Positions 16,412 to 24,130 of a stretch of 64,000 nucleotides of DNA are shown piece by piece. The DNA is taken from assembly GCF_014203555.1 (NCBI RefSeq), contig NZ_JACHJH010000002.1, positions 342,791 through 406,790 on the forward strand. The letters are read 5' to 3'. This DNA comes from Streptomyces olivoverticillatus (GTDB lineage Bacteria > Actinomycetota > Actinomycetes > Streptomycetales > Streptomycetaceae). A model generated the notes under the pieces. The model ran no database searches and was not told the DNA's origin. It saw nothing but the letters and a program-made list of their open reading frames with translations. Both the position numbers and the translations under genes were made by a program. The first letter of the stretch is position 1, and every line of letters starts with the position of its first letter.

Positions 16412-17219
16412 ATAGCTCTGAAACATTGGTCGAGGTCGACGCTGGCAACGTCCAGTAGCCATGGTGAAGGCACTCGTCCAGCGCGTACCAAATTCGCACC
16501 TTCTCGACGCTGGTGTCGAGCAACATGCGAAACAACCGGGTTTGAGTGCCCTCCTTAAGGTAGTCGGCCCCGAAGCTCTTTGCTTTCTTCCCTCCCCTCA
16601 CGCGCTTCGAGAATATCTCGGCGCGAGTGTCATTCATCAGGGCCGTATGAAGTGGGCTCCATGGAATTTCTTCGAGGCTGTAAGTAATCATCCCTTCTTT
16701 TCGGAGGGCCCGTAGCACGACGATTCGGTCATAATCGAGGAGCCGAGGAGTGACCTTCTCGCGAACGTTTCGAGCACAGTCTTCCGCAGTTGGGCTGTTC
16801 CTAATCCAAAGAGCTTCGGTGAGCTTCTCCACCTTAACCGTTTTGCGGCTCATTGAATCGCCCGACTCGGTTTTCAGTGACCACCGATGACCGCCACCGG
16901 CAACATCGAATTTAGCCTGCTTCTGGTTGGGGTTTAGCCTGGCCGTGGGGTCTCCGGATGCGATCAAGCATTGCTTGAATACGTACTCAAAGTTCTCCTT
17001 GTTGAGGGCTCGCTCATGCAGGGCGTGATGCACTACTAGGAAGAGTGACATTTCATCACGGAATGCCTCACTTACGAGATCTCTGGTACCTCCGGGACGA
17101 AACTCAATTTTCCGATGCATATTGCGCACAACGGACTCAACCGCAGCTAGCTGACGAGCCTCTAAGCCGTGCAGACCAGCAATGATGCGGTCCTTAATGT
17201 GTTTAAGATCAACGTCCAT
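16332..17219 (-). CDS. probable type II restriction endonuclease partner
   Basis: 295 residues; ATG at 17219. It is convergent with the C5 methyltransferase and overlaps its 3' end by 80 bp. A candidate PD-(D/E)xK-like centre is KFDVAGGGHRWSLKTES, with Asp, an eight-residue gap, then S-L-K in place of E-x-K, as in some restriction enzymes. The rest is alpha/beta and rich in charged residues with low GC, like the methyltransferase. I do not recognise the specificity. The call rests mainly on pairing with the methyltransferase. Confidence 0.65.
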   Translation of the reverse strand: MDVDLKHIKDRIIAGLHGLEARQLAAVESVVRNMHRKIEFRPGGTRDLVSEAFRDEMSLFLVVHHALHERALNKENFEYVFKQCLIASGDPTARLNPNQKQAKFDVAGGGHRWSLKTESGDSMSRKTVKVEKLTEALWIRNSPTAEDCARNVREKVTPRLLDYDRIVVLRALRKEGMITYSLEEIPWSPLHTALMNDTRAEIFSKRVRGGKKAKSFGADYLKEGTQTRLFRMLLDTSVEKVRIWYALDECLHHGYWTLPASTSTNVSELSKSEAVELPPQRDHRPEETCQEELPF

Positions 17220-17604
17220 GCCGGGATCGTAGCGGCTTGGGCGGCGATGGATAGGGCGTCCGCGGGTGCTGGCTGTCGCAAGCTGCCGAGGAACGTCGCG
17301 CGTGCTGCTCGTGGCCCTCGCTGCATCTCACGCCCCGTTGCCTTCCTGATCGTCGGCGGCAGGGCTCAGCGGCGTCGACTGGAGCGACAGCTCGCCCAGG
17401 CCTTCGAAGTGCGCGCACGTGAGGCGTCGTGGATGTCAGTCGTGTATGTCCGACGCCTTCTGATTGCTCGCCCCTCTTGCGCAGAGTTGGCGGACGTCGT
17501 GCGCTTGCCGTGGCATAGCCGGTCGACCAGGGGTCTGTCGTTGAGGTCAGGTGCCGGCCGAGGGACCCAATGACGCTGCAAGGGGTGATATTCAAACCCG
17601 GCCG
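17220..17604. other. region without supportable gene
   Basis: About 385 bp between the endonuclease start and the transfer-gene fragment. It contains the endonuclease promoter; I see no convincing reading frame on either strand. Confidence 0.4.
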
Positions 17605-17804
17605 CGGTGCGGGTCGGTCTGTGCACGCTGCCTGCCGTGGCCTCCCTGATCGGTGCCGCGGTCGCGCCGACGGGGACGGAGTCGGTGGTGTTCGCCTGCT
17701 TCCTTCGTGTGCCTAGGCTTGCTTTCTTCGACATAGACAACACTCTGATCAACCGCCAGGACGCGTTGGCGGGCTGGCTGCGCGACTCCCGGACGTCGTT
17801 GGGG
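17605..17804 (+). pseudogene. chimeric fragment: transfer membrane gene joined to HAD-hydrolase start
   Basis: 17605-17696 repeats, with few mismatches, part of the membrane gene at 22339 (RVGLCTLPAVASLIGAAVAP versus RVGLWTLPAVASLTGAAVAQ). It is followed in frame by the N-terminus of a HAD-superfamily hydrolase (RLAFFDIDNTLINRQDALAG, DxDxT motif). The HAD part is cut by the IS left end at about 17805. This is rearrangement debris. Confidence 0.7.
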
Positions 17805-17861
17805 CTAGGGCCTGTCCGGCGGATCATGTGACTGTCGGTTTGCTGGCTCGTTGTTCCCGGC

Positions 17862-18417
17862 ATGGGGCGGGGTGATCTGACGAATGCCGAGTGGGTCCGG
17901 CTGGATCCGCACTTGCCGGCGATGGGACGGCGTGGCGGGCAGTGGAACGACCACCGCAGAGTTATCAACGGGATCCTGTTCCGGGTCCGAACGGGCATAC
18001 CGTGGCGGGATCTTCCCGAGCGTTTTGGCAGCTGGAAGACCGTCTATGAACGGCACCGGCGTTGGTCGGCGGACGGCACGTGGGACCGGACCCTGCGTGC
18101 CGTCCAGGCCGACGCCGACCTCGCGGGCCGGATCGACTGGAGCATGGTCAGCGTCGACTCGACGTCCTGCCGGGCCCTCCAGCACGCGGCAGGGGCCCGC
18201 AAGAAGAAGCCACACGTCCCGAAAAAAGAACTACGCCCCGGCACCACCGCTCCGACGCGGCCGGCCCACCAGCTTCGACAGCGAGATTTACAAACGCCGC
18301 AACGAGGTCGAGCGCACCATCAACCGGCTCAAGAACTCCCGGGCCGTCGCCACCCGCTACGACAAGAGGGCCTACATCTTCCACGGCACCGTCACCACCG
18401 CGGCAATCCGCCTGTGA
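17862..18417 (+). pseudogene. IS5-family transposase, internally deleted and frameshifted
   Basis: The N-terminal DUF4096-like part is intact (MGRGDLTNAEWVRLDPHLPA; GRRGGQWNDHRRVINGILFR; GIPWRDLPERFGSWKTVYER), as is the first catalytic Asp region (SMVSVDSTSCRALQHA). The frame then changes near 18240-18270 and resumes as RPTSFDSEIYKRRNEVERTI, then NRLKNSRAVATRYDKRAY. The segment that should hold the second Asp is missing, so the enzyme is inactive. It could move only with a transposase supplied in trans. Confidence 0.85.
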
Positions 18418-18451
18418 TCTGCGAGGCACCCTGTGGTTCTAGAGTCTCCCT

Positions 18452-18553
18452 GTGGACGTCAACAGCTGGTTCGAGGTCGAGGACCCGGAGGAGTACGGCG
18501 AGGAGTCCTGGGACTTCGACGAGGCCGAACTCGCCTTCCTGGCGGCCCTGTGA
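18452..18553 (+). CDS. small acidic ORF inside the IS
   Basis: A GTG gives 33 residues (VDVNSWFEVEDPEEYGEESW, then DFDEAELAFLAAL), strongly acidic. It shares frame with the ORF at 18575, separated by one TGA and seven codons, so the two could be pieces of one gene with a nonsense mutation. Function unknown. Confidence 0.35.
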   Translation: MDVNSWFEVEDPEEYGEESWDFDEAELAFLAAL

Positions 18554-18574
18554 GCCCGGGCCGCTGATTGGCAG

Positions 18575-18985
18575 GTGCCGTGGGCTCCCAGCCAGGTCGG
18601 ACGCCTCGGTGACGAGTCGTCGTTCCTCGTCCATATCAGCCTTCTCGATGAGGCGCGCCGGCTGGTGCTCGCCGAGTGGGCCGTGCACTTTTACGGCACA
18701 CACGCGCTGGCCGGGAAAGTCCGCGACCAGCTCTTCAACCTTCACGAGTCGCCCGAGCATGGCTTCTTCCGGGCCTCCGGCACGGTCGAGGAGCTCGCGG
18801 AGCGGTGCGCCGGCTGGTTCGAGAGCCTGTTGAGCCGCCCTGTCGTCCGCGTCGAATGGCCGTTCAAGGATGGGAAGGACGCGACCCACTGGGAGTTCGC
18901 CGAAACAGGCGAGATCCTGGCGACCCGCGGCTCCATCCCCGCCGACGGCTCATCCCCGGCCCACCGCCTCCCGGTCCGTCCCTGA
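18575..18985 (+). CDS. hypothetical passenger protein of the IS
   Basis: 136 residues from a GTG at 18575 without a clear ribosome site. Protein-like throughout: LGDESSFLVHISLLDEARRL, then WAVHFYGTHALAGKVRDQLF, then EELAERCAGWFESLLSRPVV. Its TGA is formed by the first bases of the right inverted repeat (18983-18985), so the natural C-terminus may have been cut. No family recognised. It is not transposase-related and appears to be captured cargo. Confidence 0.55.
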   Translation: MPWAPSQVGRLGDESSFLVHISLLDEARRLVLAEWAVHFYGTHALAGKVRDQLFNLHESPEHGFFRASGTVEELAERCAGWFESLLSRPVVRVEWPFKDGKDATHWEFAETGEILATRGSIPADGSSPAHRLPVRP

Positions 18986-19000
18986 TCCGCCGGACACTGC

Positions 19001-19813
19001 CTAGGTGGCGGGGGCCCGGCCGACTGCAAGCAGGTGAGAACTCGCGGCCAGTAGTTCCGGGTATGGCTCAGCCATGCGAGCGGCCGTGAGAACCGACGTG
19101 AAGAGCTCTTCGCTCGGAGTGGCGCCTGAGTGGGTCTCCACAGCCTTGAGCATGGACCAAGCTGGTCCCTCGACACCGAAGACCTGCACATCCGTTAGGC
19201 CCGCAGCGCGGAGTTCGTCGGCAAGTTCCTCACCCCGGTGGAAGTAGGCGATGGTGAAGCCTCGCCGACCGTCGTAGACAGAGGTGCGCAGGATCTCGGA
19301 CACCGAAGACTCCAGCCGCGGGCTGTGCAGGTGACCCAAGGCGCTGTGTTCGAAGATCGACGCGTAGCGGTTGATGGCTGCCGCTGCCACAAGGCCGCCG
19401 GGCCTGACCACGCGTCGTGCTTCCTGGAGCGCTTGCAACCGCTCCGACGCGTCGGGGAGGTGGTAGAGGGGCCCCAAGAGCTGCACCACGTCATAGGTGG
19501 CGTCGCCTGCATCGAGTGCGCGGGCGTCGCCCAGGGACGCGGAGCACACCGCCGCTGCCTGCTCAACGTGACGAGCGACAGGGTCAATGAGATGGACCTT
19601 GTATCCGTCCGCCGTGAGCCAGCGCGCATGCACTCCGGGCCCTCCGCCCACGTCCAGCACGCGAGCGGGCGAAGGTGGCAGGAAGCGCTTGAGGATCTCT
19701 TGCGTCCGGATCAGCTCCAGCCGTCCGTCCGCGGACATGGTCAGTCGGTCACTTTCGTCAATGACCTGTGAGTAGAAGTGCTCGATCTCCGGCGCCAACC
19801 TGGGGTTCGACAT
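19001..19813 (-). CDS. SAM-dependent class I methyltransferase
   Basis: 270 residues; ATG at 19813. Motif I is VLDVGGGPGVHARWL (about 51-65), then VHLIDPVARHVEQA with the acidic ribose contact, and DVVQLLGPLYHLPDASERLQ as motif II/III. It resembles small-molecule methyltransferases; the substrate is unknown. It is divergent from the GntR repressor and shares operator O1, 19 bp from its start. The stop codon TAG is part of the CTAG duplication of the adjoining IS, so a few C-terminal residues may have been replaced. Confidence 0.85.
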   Translation of the reverse strand: MSNPRLAPEIEHFYSQVIDESDRLTMSADGRLELIRTQEILKRFLPPSPARVLDVGGGPGVHARWLTADGYKVHLIDPVARHVEQAAAVCSASLGDARALDAGDATYDVVQLLGPLYHLPDASERLQALQEARRVVRPGGLVAAAAINRYASIFEHSALGHLHSPRLESSVSEILRTSVYDGRRGFTIAYFHRGEELADELRAAGLTDVQVFGVEGPAWSMLKAVETHSGATPSEELFTSVLTAARMAEPYPELLAASSHLLAVGRAPAT

Positions 19814-19831
19814 GCCCGCAGTATCGTGTGT

Positions 19832-19850
19832 ACCGGTGGACCAGTCCAGT
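19832..19850. promoter_or_regulatory. operator O1 of the GntR repressor
   Basis: ACCGGTGGACCAGTCCAGT lies between the divergent methyltransferase and repressor genes. On the other strand it is ACTGGACTGGTCCACCGGT, a near copy of O2 and O3. Binding here would control both genes. Confidence 0.65.
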
Positions 19851-19872
19851 GCAGCTATCAGATTGAGGAGCT

Positions 19873-20589
19873 ATGGCACTGCTCAAGTACGAGGAGATCG
19901 CGGAATCCCTGCGGTCCCGGATCGCGGCGGGTGAGTTCGCGCCGGGTGAGACGCTCCCCTCCGGTCGAGACTTGGCGGAACAGTGGTCTGTTTCTCGCGC
20001 CACCGCCATCAAGGCAATGGACGTTCTGCGGAACGACGGCGTGGTTGTCGCTCGGCAGGGCACCGGGTTTGTGGTGAACGAGACGCCTGTTGCGAGGCCG
20101 GCGGGTGAACGACGGGCCGGTTCAACGCGCGTGACGGGCGGCATGCCCTTCCTGCGGGTCGGTGAGCCGGACTGGGTCGAACCCCCTGCACACGTGGCCG
20201 CGGCGCTTCGCATGGACGCCGGGGCTCGCGCGCTGCGTCGGGTGCGCGTCCTCCAGGCGCCGGACGGCAGCCCCCACAGCTACGTTCAGGCGTGGTTCCC
20301 GCCGGACGTGGCCGAACCGTCGCCACGGTTGGCTCAGACGGCGCCGATCGCGGAAGGGACGACGCGATATGTCCGACGGCAGACAGGACGGTTCCCGGTC
20401 GAAGGCGTCGACAGCACCACGGTCCGCATGGCGACGGAGGTGGAGGCGCTGCACCTGGCACTGACCACGCCGGCGGCCGTAGCTGTCGTGCTGCACACTG
20501 CGTACGACGGAGAAGGGCGCCCCCTGGTGTGCGAGGAGGGCGTCACGCCCGGAGCCCTGTACGAGCACATCGAGACGTACGCCATGTGA
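19873..20589 (+). CDS. GntR/UTRA-family repressor, KorSA-like
   Basis: 238 residues; ATG at 19873 behind GAGGAG. The GntR winged helix spans about residues 5-66 (YEEIAESLRSRIAAGEFAPG, then LPSGRDLAEQWSVSRATAIK), followed by a UTRA effector domain at about 85-235. In pSAM2-type elements a repressor of this family (KorSA) keeps replication and transfer genes off. Position and three nearby copies of one operator fit that role. The UTRA domain would bind an unknown small ligand. Confidence 0.88.
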   Translation: MALLKYEEIAESLRSRIAAGEFAPGETLPSGRDLAEQWSVSRATAIKAMDVLRNDGVVVARQGTGFVVNETPVARPAGERRAGSTRVTGGMPFLRVGEPDWVEPPAHVAAALRMDAGARALRRVRVLQAPDGSPHSYVQAWFPPDVAEPSPRLAQTAPIAEGTTRYVRRQTGRFPVEGVDSTTVRMATEVEALHLALTTPAAVAVVLHTAYDGEGRPLVCEEGVTPGALYEHIETYAM

Positions 20590-20606
20590 TCCCACGCGAT
20601 TTCTAG

Positions 20607-20638
20607 AGCTGGACCGGTCCACCGGTTCAGCTTTTTTA
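20607..20638 (+). terminator. repressor-gene terminator that also contains operator O2
   Basis: AGCTGGACCGGT-CC-ACCGGTTCAGCT forms a 12-bp stem (one G-U) followed by TTTTTTATT, a standard intrinsic terminator. The same bases match the O1/O3 operator sequence, so one element may serve as both terminator and repressor-binding site. Confidence 0.7.
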
Positions 20639-20707
20639 TTTTCCCTCACGGCGCCTGAGCTGCGCATATGAGGCTCCGTCAACTTCTCGCGGCCAAGCAA
20701 GACTTGA

Positions 20708-20731
20708 TTGGACCGGTCCACCGGTCCAGTC
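20708..20731. promoter_or_regulatory. operator O3, probably inside a promoter
   Basis: TGGACCGGTCCACCGGTCCA is preceded by TTGATT at 20704 and followed by CAGTCT, giving a possible -35/-10 pair about 17 bp apart with the operator as spacer. This would be the promoter of the replication/transfer operon starting at 21312. Confidence 0.6.
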
Positions 20732-21311
20732 TGTTGAGCGTCGCCCGACGGGCCCGTGAGACGGCTCGAAGGAAGCGTTCGTTTCTTGGTAACTGGTGAT
20801 CTGCTGCGTCTCGCTGGTGACGAATCCGCAGGTGATGCGGATGGTGACAGCGGTTGAGCCGGCAGGCCTGCTAGGTCGGGCCTGGGGTGAGCAGGGCAGG
20901 TCGGAATGGCGGCCGGGGAGGCCAGAACATCCCCGGAGGCGTGGCTGGTGGCTGTGATGGGCGACTCCGGAGCAGCCGGGCTAAGTGAGCGGACCATCCC
21001 CGTACCCGCATGGGCAGACGGGCGCGATGACCTGGGTGAGCTGGCCACGTCGACCACAAGGACGGCACATGGGCACCTGGAGAGGGCCTGTCGGGATGCC
21101 GTACCTGCGAGTGCAGACGGGGTTGATGGCCTGGGCTGCTGCTCGTCATGCGGGCAGGACACCGGCGTCACGTCGGCGGCCTGCCCGTTTGATGAGGACT
21201 TTCGAAGGTCCCACCCGCACCGCATCCGGTGCGGTTCCTTTCCCCCGACGCGCGCCTCGTAGAGGCACTTTCGGGCGCGTTCGGGCCGTTCCACTGTGAG
21301 GAGAGACCTCC
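20732..21311 (+). other. long leader region before the transfer operon
   Basis: About 580 bp. One frame (20985-21299, 104 codons, Arg/Pro-rich) ends 12 nt before the next start but has weak coding character, so I do not call it. The stretch may be an untranslated leader or contain a small RNA. Confidence 0.4.
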
Positions 21312-21605
21312 ATGAAGTGCATCGTTGCCGGTCATGAGGCCGTCACTGACACGGAGTTCGTGGAACTGGCGTTAGGTACCCCCGTTGAGCTTTGGCTCGG
21401 GGTGGAGGGCGAGAGCGACGAGGAACGCGCGGCCCGCCTGGACGCGGCGCGTGACATCCTGTCCGACCCCCAGTTCAGCGACCTGCCAGACGACCTGCTC
21501 TGCCTGGCCGCGCGGGTCGTCGACGAGAACCCGGAGCTGTTCAACGTGGTCCCGCTGGTCCGCCCCGCCCGCCGCCGCGTGGTGCGCAAGGAGGTCGCGG
21601 CATGA
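21312..21605 (+). CDS. AICE hypothetical protein, first gene of transfer operon
   Basis: 97 residues; ATG at 21312 with GAGGAG upstream. Acidic and helical: MKCIVAGHEAVTDTEFVELA, then GESDEERAARLDAARDILSD, with a basic C-terminus RPARRRVVRKE. Its ATGA overlap with the next gene indicates translational coupling. No assigned function. Confidence 0.75.
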   Translation: MKCIVAGHEAVTDTEFVELALGTPVELWLGVEGESDEERAARLDAARDILSDPQFSDLPDDLLCLAARVVDENPELFNVVPLVRPARRRVVRKEVAA

Positions 21606-21931
21606 ACGAGGGACTGAGGCTGGACGACTTGGCCGCGCCGCTGCGGGCGCTGCGCCTGCTGGCCGCGGACTTCGGGCACCTGGCGGCGCCGGCCGTGCGG
21701 GTGACTCCGATCTATCCAGAGCGGCTGGAGCTGGCGTTCCATGACGACCTGGCCGGGTTCGAGGGCTGGCGGGACGCGCTGGGCATCGCCCCGGACGCGG
21801 TGACCTACGGCACGCAAAGCGGCGGCCGTACGCGCGTGCTGTGGTTGTCCGTCGAGTACGCGGGCGCTGAGTTGGAGCTGGTGGCCTACGCCCCGATCCC
21901 GGCTGGGGCGCTGGTGGGAGCGGCGGCCTGA
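21602..21931 (+). CDS. AICE hypothetical protein
   Basis: 109 residues; its ATG overlaps the previous stop and its own stop overlaps the next ATG, so three small genes are tightly coupled. Predicted alpha/beta (LRLDDLAAPLRALRLLAADF; VTPIYPERLELAFHDDLAGF; RVLWLSVEYAGAELELVAYA). No motif or known family. Confidence 0.75.
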   Translation: MNEGLRLDDLAAPLRALRLLAADFGHLAAPAVRVTPIYPERLELAFHDDLAGFEGWRDALGIAPDAVTYGTQSGGRTRVLWLSVEYAGAELELVAYAPIPAGALVGAAA

Positions 21932-22314
21932 TGTCCGGGGCGTTCGGCAAGTGCTTCGACCCGACCGGCGCCCGCTACGGCGTCCCCACCTACCCGTGGC
22001 GCTTGGCCCCTGACGGTCTGGCCACACGCCGTCAGCTCCGTGCCCGGGGCTTACGACCCGGTGGCCAGCCGATCGCGGCGCAGATCATGCGAGTCAACCG
22101 GCGGGCCGGAGGCGAGCGGGTCAGCTACCTCTACCGCGTCGACCGCGCCAAGCCCGTGCGGCCGATGACCTCCCGCAAATGGGGCGCACTCGCGCTGGCC
22201 ATGCTCGCCCGGCGCACCTGCCCCCGCTGCCGGCTCGATGTCGGCTACTGCATCCCGCGCTCTTACGGCATCTGCGGGATGTGTATAGCCACCGAGGAAC
22301 AGCGCACCACCTGA
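21931..22314 (+). CDS. RRQRL-motif zinc-binding protein
   Basis: 127 residues; ATG at 21931. It carries the TRRQLRARGLRPGG basic motif (about 30-44) and a C-terminal four-cysteine cluster (RTCPRCRLDVGYCIPRSYGI, then CGMC), presumably one zinc site. The family is a common companion of replication/transfer genes in Streptomyces plasmids and AICEs. Its role is not established; nucleic-acid binding is plausible. Confidence 0.8.
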   Translation: MSGAFGKCFDPTGARYGVPTYPWRLAPDGLATRRQLRARGLRPGGQPIAAQIMRVNRRAGGERVSYLYRVDRAKPVRPMTSRKWGALALAMLARRTCPRCRLDVGYCIPRSYGICGMCIATEEQRTT

Positions 22315-22338
22315 CCTCGATCGAGACAGGAAGGTCCG

Positions 22339-23394
22339 ATGAACGACACCCGAGAACGGTCCCTGAGCAGGGGCCAAGCGCTTGCGCTGAGCGCCGCCGC
22401 GGTGCCCATGGTCGCGTTCGGCGGCTTGGGCGCAGTCGGCACCTACAGCAACGTCACCTCCGTATTCCACCGGTCGGCCACCGCGCTGGGCGTGGTCGCG
22501 GCCGGTGAGGGCGCGACGCTCGTTCTGGCGCTGGTCCTGGTTGGCCTGACCATGTTGGGACAGTCCTCACCGGCGGCCGTGCGGGTCGGTCTGTGGACGC
22601 TGCCCGCCGTGGCGTCCCTGACCGGCGCCGCCGTCGCACAGTCGACCACGGAAGCGGTGGTGTTCGCCGTTACCCCGATGGCCATGTGCGTATCGGCTGA
22701 GGGCATGGGCCTGCTGGCCCGCCGCATCGTCGTCTACCGCACTGGCCTGGACGCCGAAGCGCAGCGCCGCAACGCGGCCGTCATGCAGCGGCTCGCCTAC
22801 CACCGCGCCCGCGCCGCGAACCACCCCGACGATGGCGCCCGCAATGACTCCGAGCGGGAGTCGTGGAAGCTCGCCAAGAAGGTGGGCACCGGTGACGCTC
22901 TGCTCGGGGCGCGTCTGGTCGACGTGCAGCGTGGGCGGATGACGGACGGCGCGGACGCCGCGCTTGCGGGCATGTTCGCTCTGCCCGTCACGGCCCCTGC
23001 CCCGGGCGTGATGGCCGTGCTTGAGCCGCTCGCTGTCGAGGGCGCGGACGAGGAGGGCGTCACGCCCCCCGTGACGGAGGAAGACACGCAGGTCACGGAC
23101 GGGTTCGAGACCGTACCGGCGGGGGCCGTCACGCCCGTGACGGCCCCCGTCACACCGCCCGTGACGCTGGAGGAGATCGCGGCCGTGGCCGGTGTGCCCA
23201 CCCCGCAGGCCGGGGAGCCGCTGACCGATGCACAGCTCGTCGTCGTGCTGCGGAACCTGCGCTATACCGACGACCCGCCGCTGTCCTACCGCCAGGCCGT
23301 GACTGCCTTTCGTGAGGGTGGGTTCGTCGGTGGTGAGCAGCGGGTGCGTAAGGCGTGGGGCTCGCTGATGTCCCATGAGGAATCGGAAGCCTGA
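22339..23394 (+). CDS. Spd-like multi-pass membrane protein with C-terminal helical domain
   Basis: 351 residues; ATG at 22339 behind AGGAAGG. Four probable helices lie in residues 15-125 (AAVPMVAFGGLGAVGTYS; VVAAGEGATLVLALVLVGLT; VGLWTLPAVASLTGAAVA; AVVFAVTPMAMCVSAEGMG). A cytoplasmic part follows with a Val/Thr/Pro repeat (VTPPVTEEDTQVTD) and a helix-turn-helix-like end (SYRQAVTAFREGGFVGGEQR, then VRKAWGSL). Membrane proteins at this position act in intramycelial plasmid spreading in pSAM2-like systems. A 90-bp piece is duplicated at 17605. Confidence 0.75.
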   Translation: MNDTRERSLSRGQALALSAAAVPMVAFGGLGAVGTYSNVTSVFHRSATALGVVAAGEGATLVLALVLVGLTMLGQSSPAAVRVGLWTLPAVASLTGAAVAQSTTEAVVFAVTPMAMCVSAEGMGLLARRIVVYRTGLDAEAQRRNAAVMQRLAYHRARAANHPDDGARNDSERESWKLAKKVGTGDALLGARLVDVQRGRMTDGADAALAGMFALPVTAPAPGVMAVLEPLAVEGADEEGVTPPVTEEDTQVTDGFETVPAGAVTPVTAPVTPPVTLEEIAAVAGVPTPQAGEPLTDAQLVVVLRNLRYTDDPPLSYRQAVTAFREGGFVGGEQRVRKAWGSLMSHEESEA

Positions 23395-23415
23395 CCGTCG
23401 TCCGGCATCACCAAT

Positions 23416-23448
23416 GAAGGCCAGCCCAGGGCAATTGGGCTGGCCTTC
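23416..23448 (+). terminator. intrinsic-type hairpin after the Spd-like gene
   Basis: A 12-bp perfect stem GAAGGCCAGCCC / GGGCTGGCCTTC with a 9-nt loop lies 21 bp after the stop. A weak T tract follows. Confidence 0.7.
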
Positions 23449-23484
23449 GTTGCGACTGCCGGAGCAGTCGACCGCACCAGTGAA

Positions 23485-23545
23485 GCAGACCCGGTGAGCC
23501 CCGGCGAGCGGCCCTGTCGCAGACCCGGCGAGCAGACCCGGTGAG
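23485..23545. repeat. GACCCGG(T/C)GAGC repeats, candidate transfer locus (clt)
   Basis: Three copies of GCAGACCCGG(T/C)GAGC (octamers at 23488, 23522 and 23535) lie in a non-coding gap within the transfer region. The TraB recognition octamer reported for pSVH1 is GACCCGGA, differing only in the last base, so this is a candidate recognition site for the FtsK-like translocase. Confidence 0.5.
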
Positions 23546-23613
23546 CCCACCCCGGCATGACGCCGGGGAACAGCGCACCGCCTCCATCGCTCCTCCGATC
23601 AAGGAGATTCACT

Positions 23614-24111
23614 GTGTCCAGCCGTACCCGCACCCGCGACGTGAAGACGGCCGCGGGTGTCCACACCGTCCACATCCCGCGTCAGCGCGGGCGCCGGCGC
23701 GCTCAGCCGTTCGTGGTCGTCGTCCCGGAGCATCCCTCCCTGACCCGCGAAGCATTCGGCTTCCTGGGACGCATGCTGTGGCGATTCCGCGGCGCGCTCG
23801 CTCCTACCTTCCTGGCCCTGCTGGCATGGCCACTGACCGCGGTCCTGCACGCGCTCGCCTGGTGGTCTGGGCTGCTGCTCGCGACCCTGACCGCGGCCCC
23901 GGCGCTGTGGCTTGGCTTCGTCCAGATCCGCCGACCGGCGCGCGCCGCCGCGGTCGTCTGGCGTGCCGGTCTGGCCCTGCTCGTCACGGCCGGGTTCGCC
24001 TGGCTGGCTCTGGCCGCCGGGTTCGGGCCGCTCGCGGGCCCGCTGCCCCTGATCTGGTTCCTGGCCTGGCTTGCGGCTCAGACCGCATGGCTCATCGTTC
24101 GCTCCCGCTGA
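23614..24111 (+). CDS. Spd-like membrane protein
   Basis: 165 residues; GTG at 23614 with AAGGAG 7 nt upstream. A basic N-terminus (TRTRDVKTAAGVHTVHIPRQ, RGRRR) precedes four hydrophobic segments (about 63-80, 84-105, 122-140, 146-160). No enzymatic motif. Small basic membrane proteins flanking traB in Streptomyces plasmids are spread (Spd) proteins and may form a complex with TraB. Assignment is by position and topology. Confidence 0.7.
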   Translation: MSSRTRTRDVKTAAGVHTVHIPRQRGRRRAQPFVVVVPEHPSLTREAFGFLGRMLWRFRGALAPTFLALLAWPLTAVLHALAWWSGLLLATLTAAPALWLGFVQIRRPARAAAVVWRAGLALLVTAGFAWLALAAGFGPLAGPLPLIWFLAWLAAQTAWLIVRSR

Positions 24112-24130
24112 CCCGAAGAGGACCTGTCTG

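Larger units (their letters stand above)
17805..19004. mobile_element. IS5-type element with passenger ORFs, CTAG target duplication
   Basis: Ends are imperfect inverted repeats: left 17809-17826 (GGCCTGTCCGGCGGATCA) and right 18983-19000 (TGATCCGCCGGACACTGC), mismatched at three positions. CTAG occurs immediately outside both ends (17805-17808, 19001-19004), matching the YTAR 4-bp duplication of IS5 relatives. The transposase is internally deleted, and extra coding DNA lies between its 3' end and the right inverted repeat. Confidence 0.75.

Noticed and set aside
20985..21299. 104-codon plus-strand frame before the transfer operon
   Set aside because: Arg/Pro-rich composition and no ribosome site; reported only as part of the leader region.
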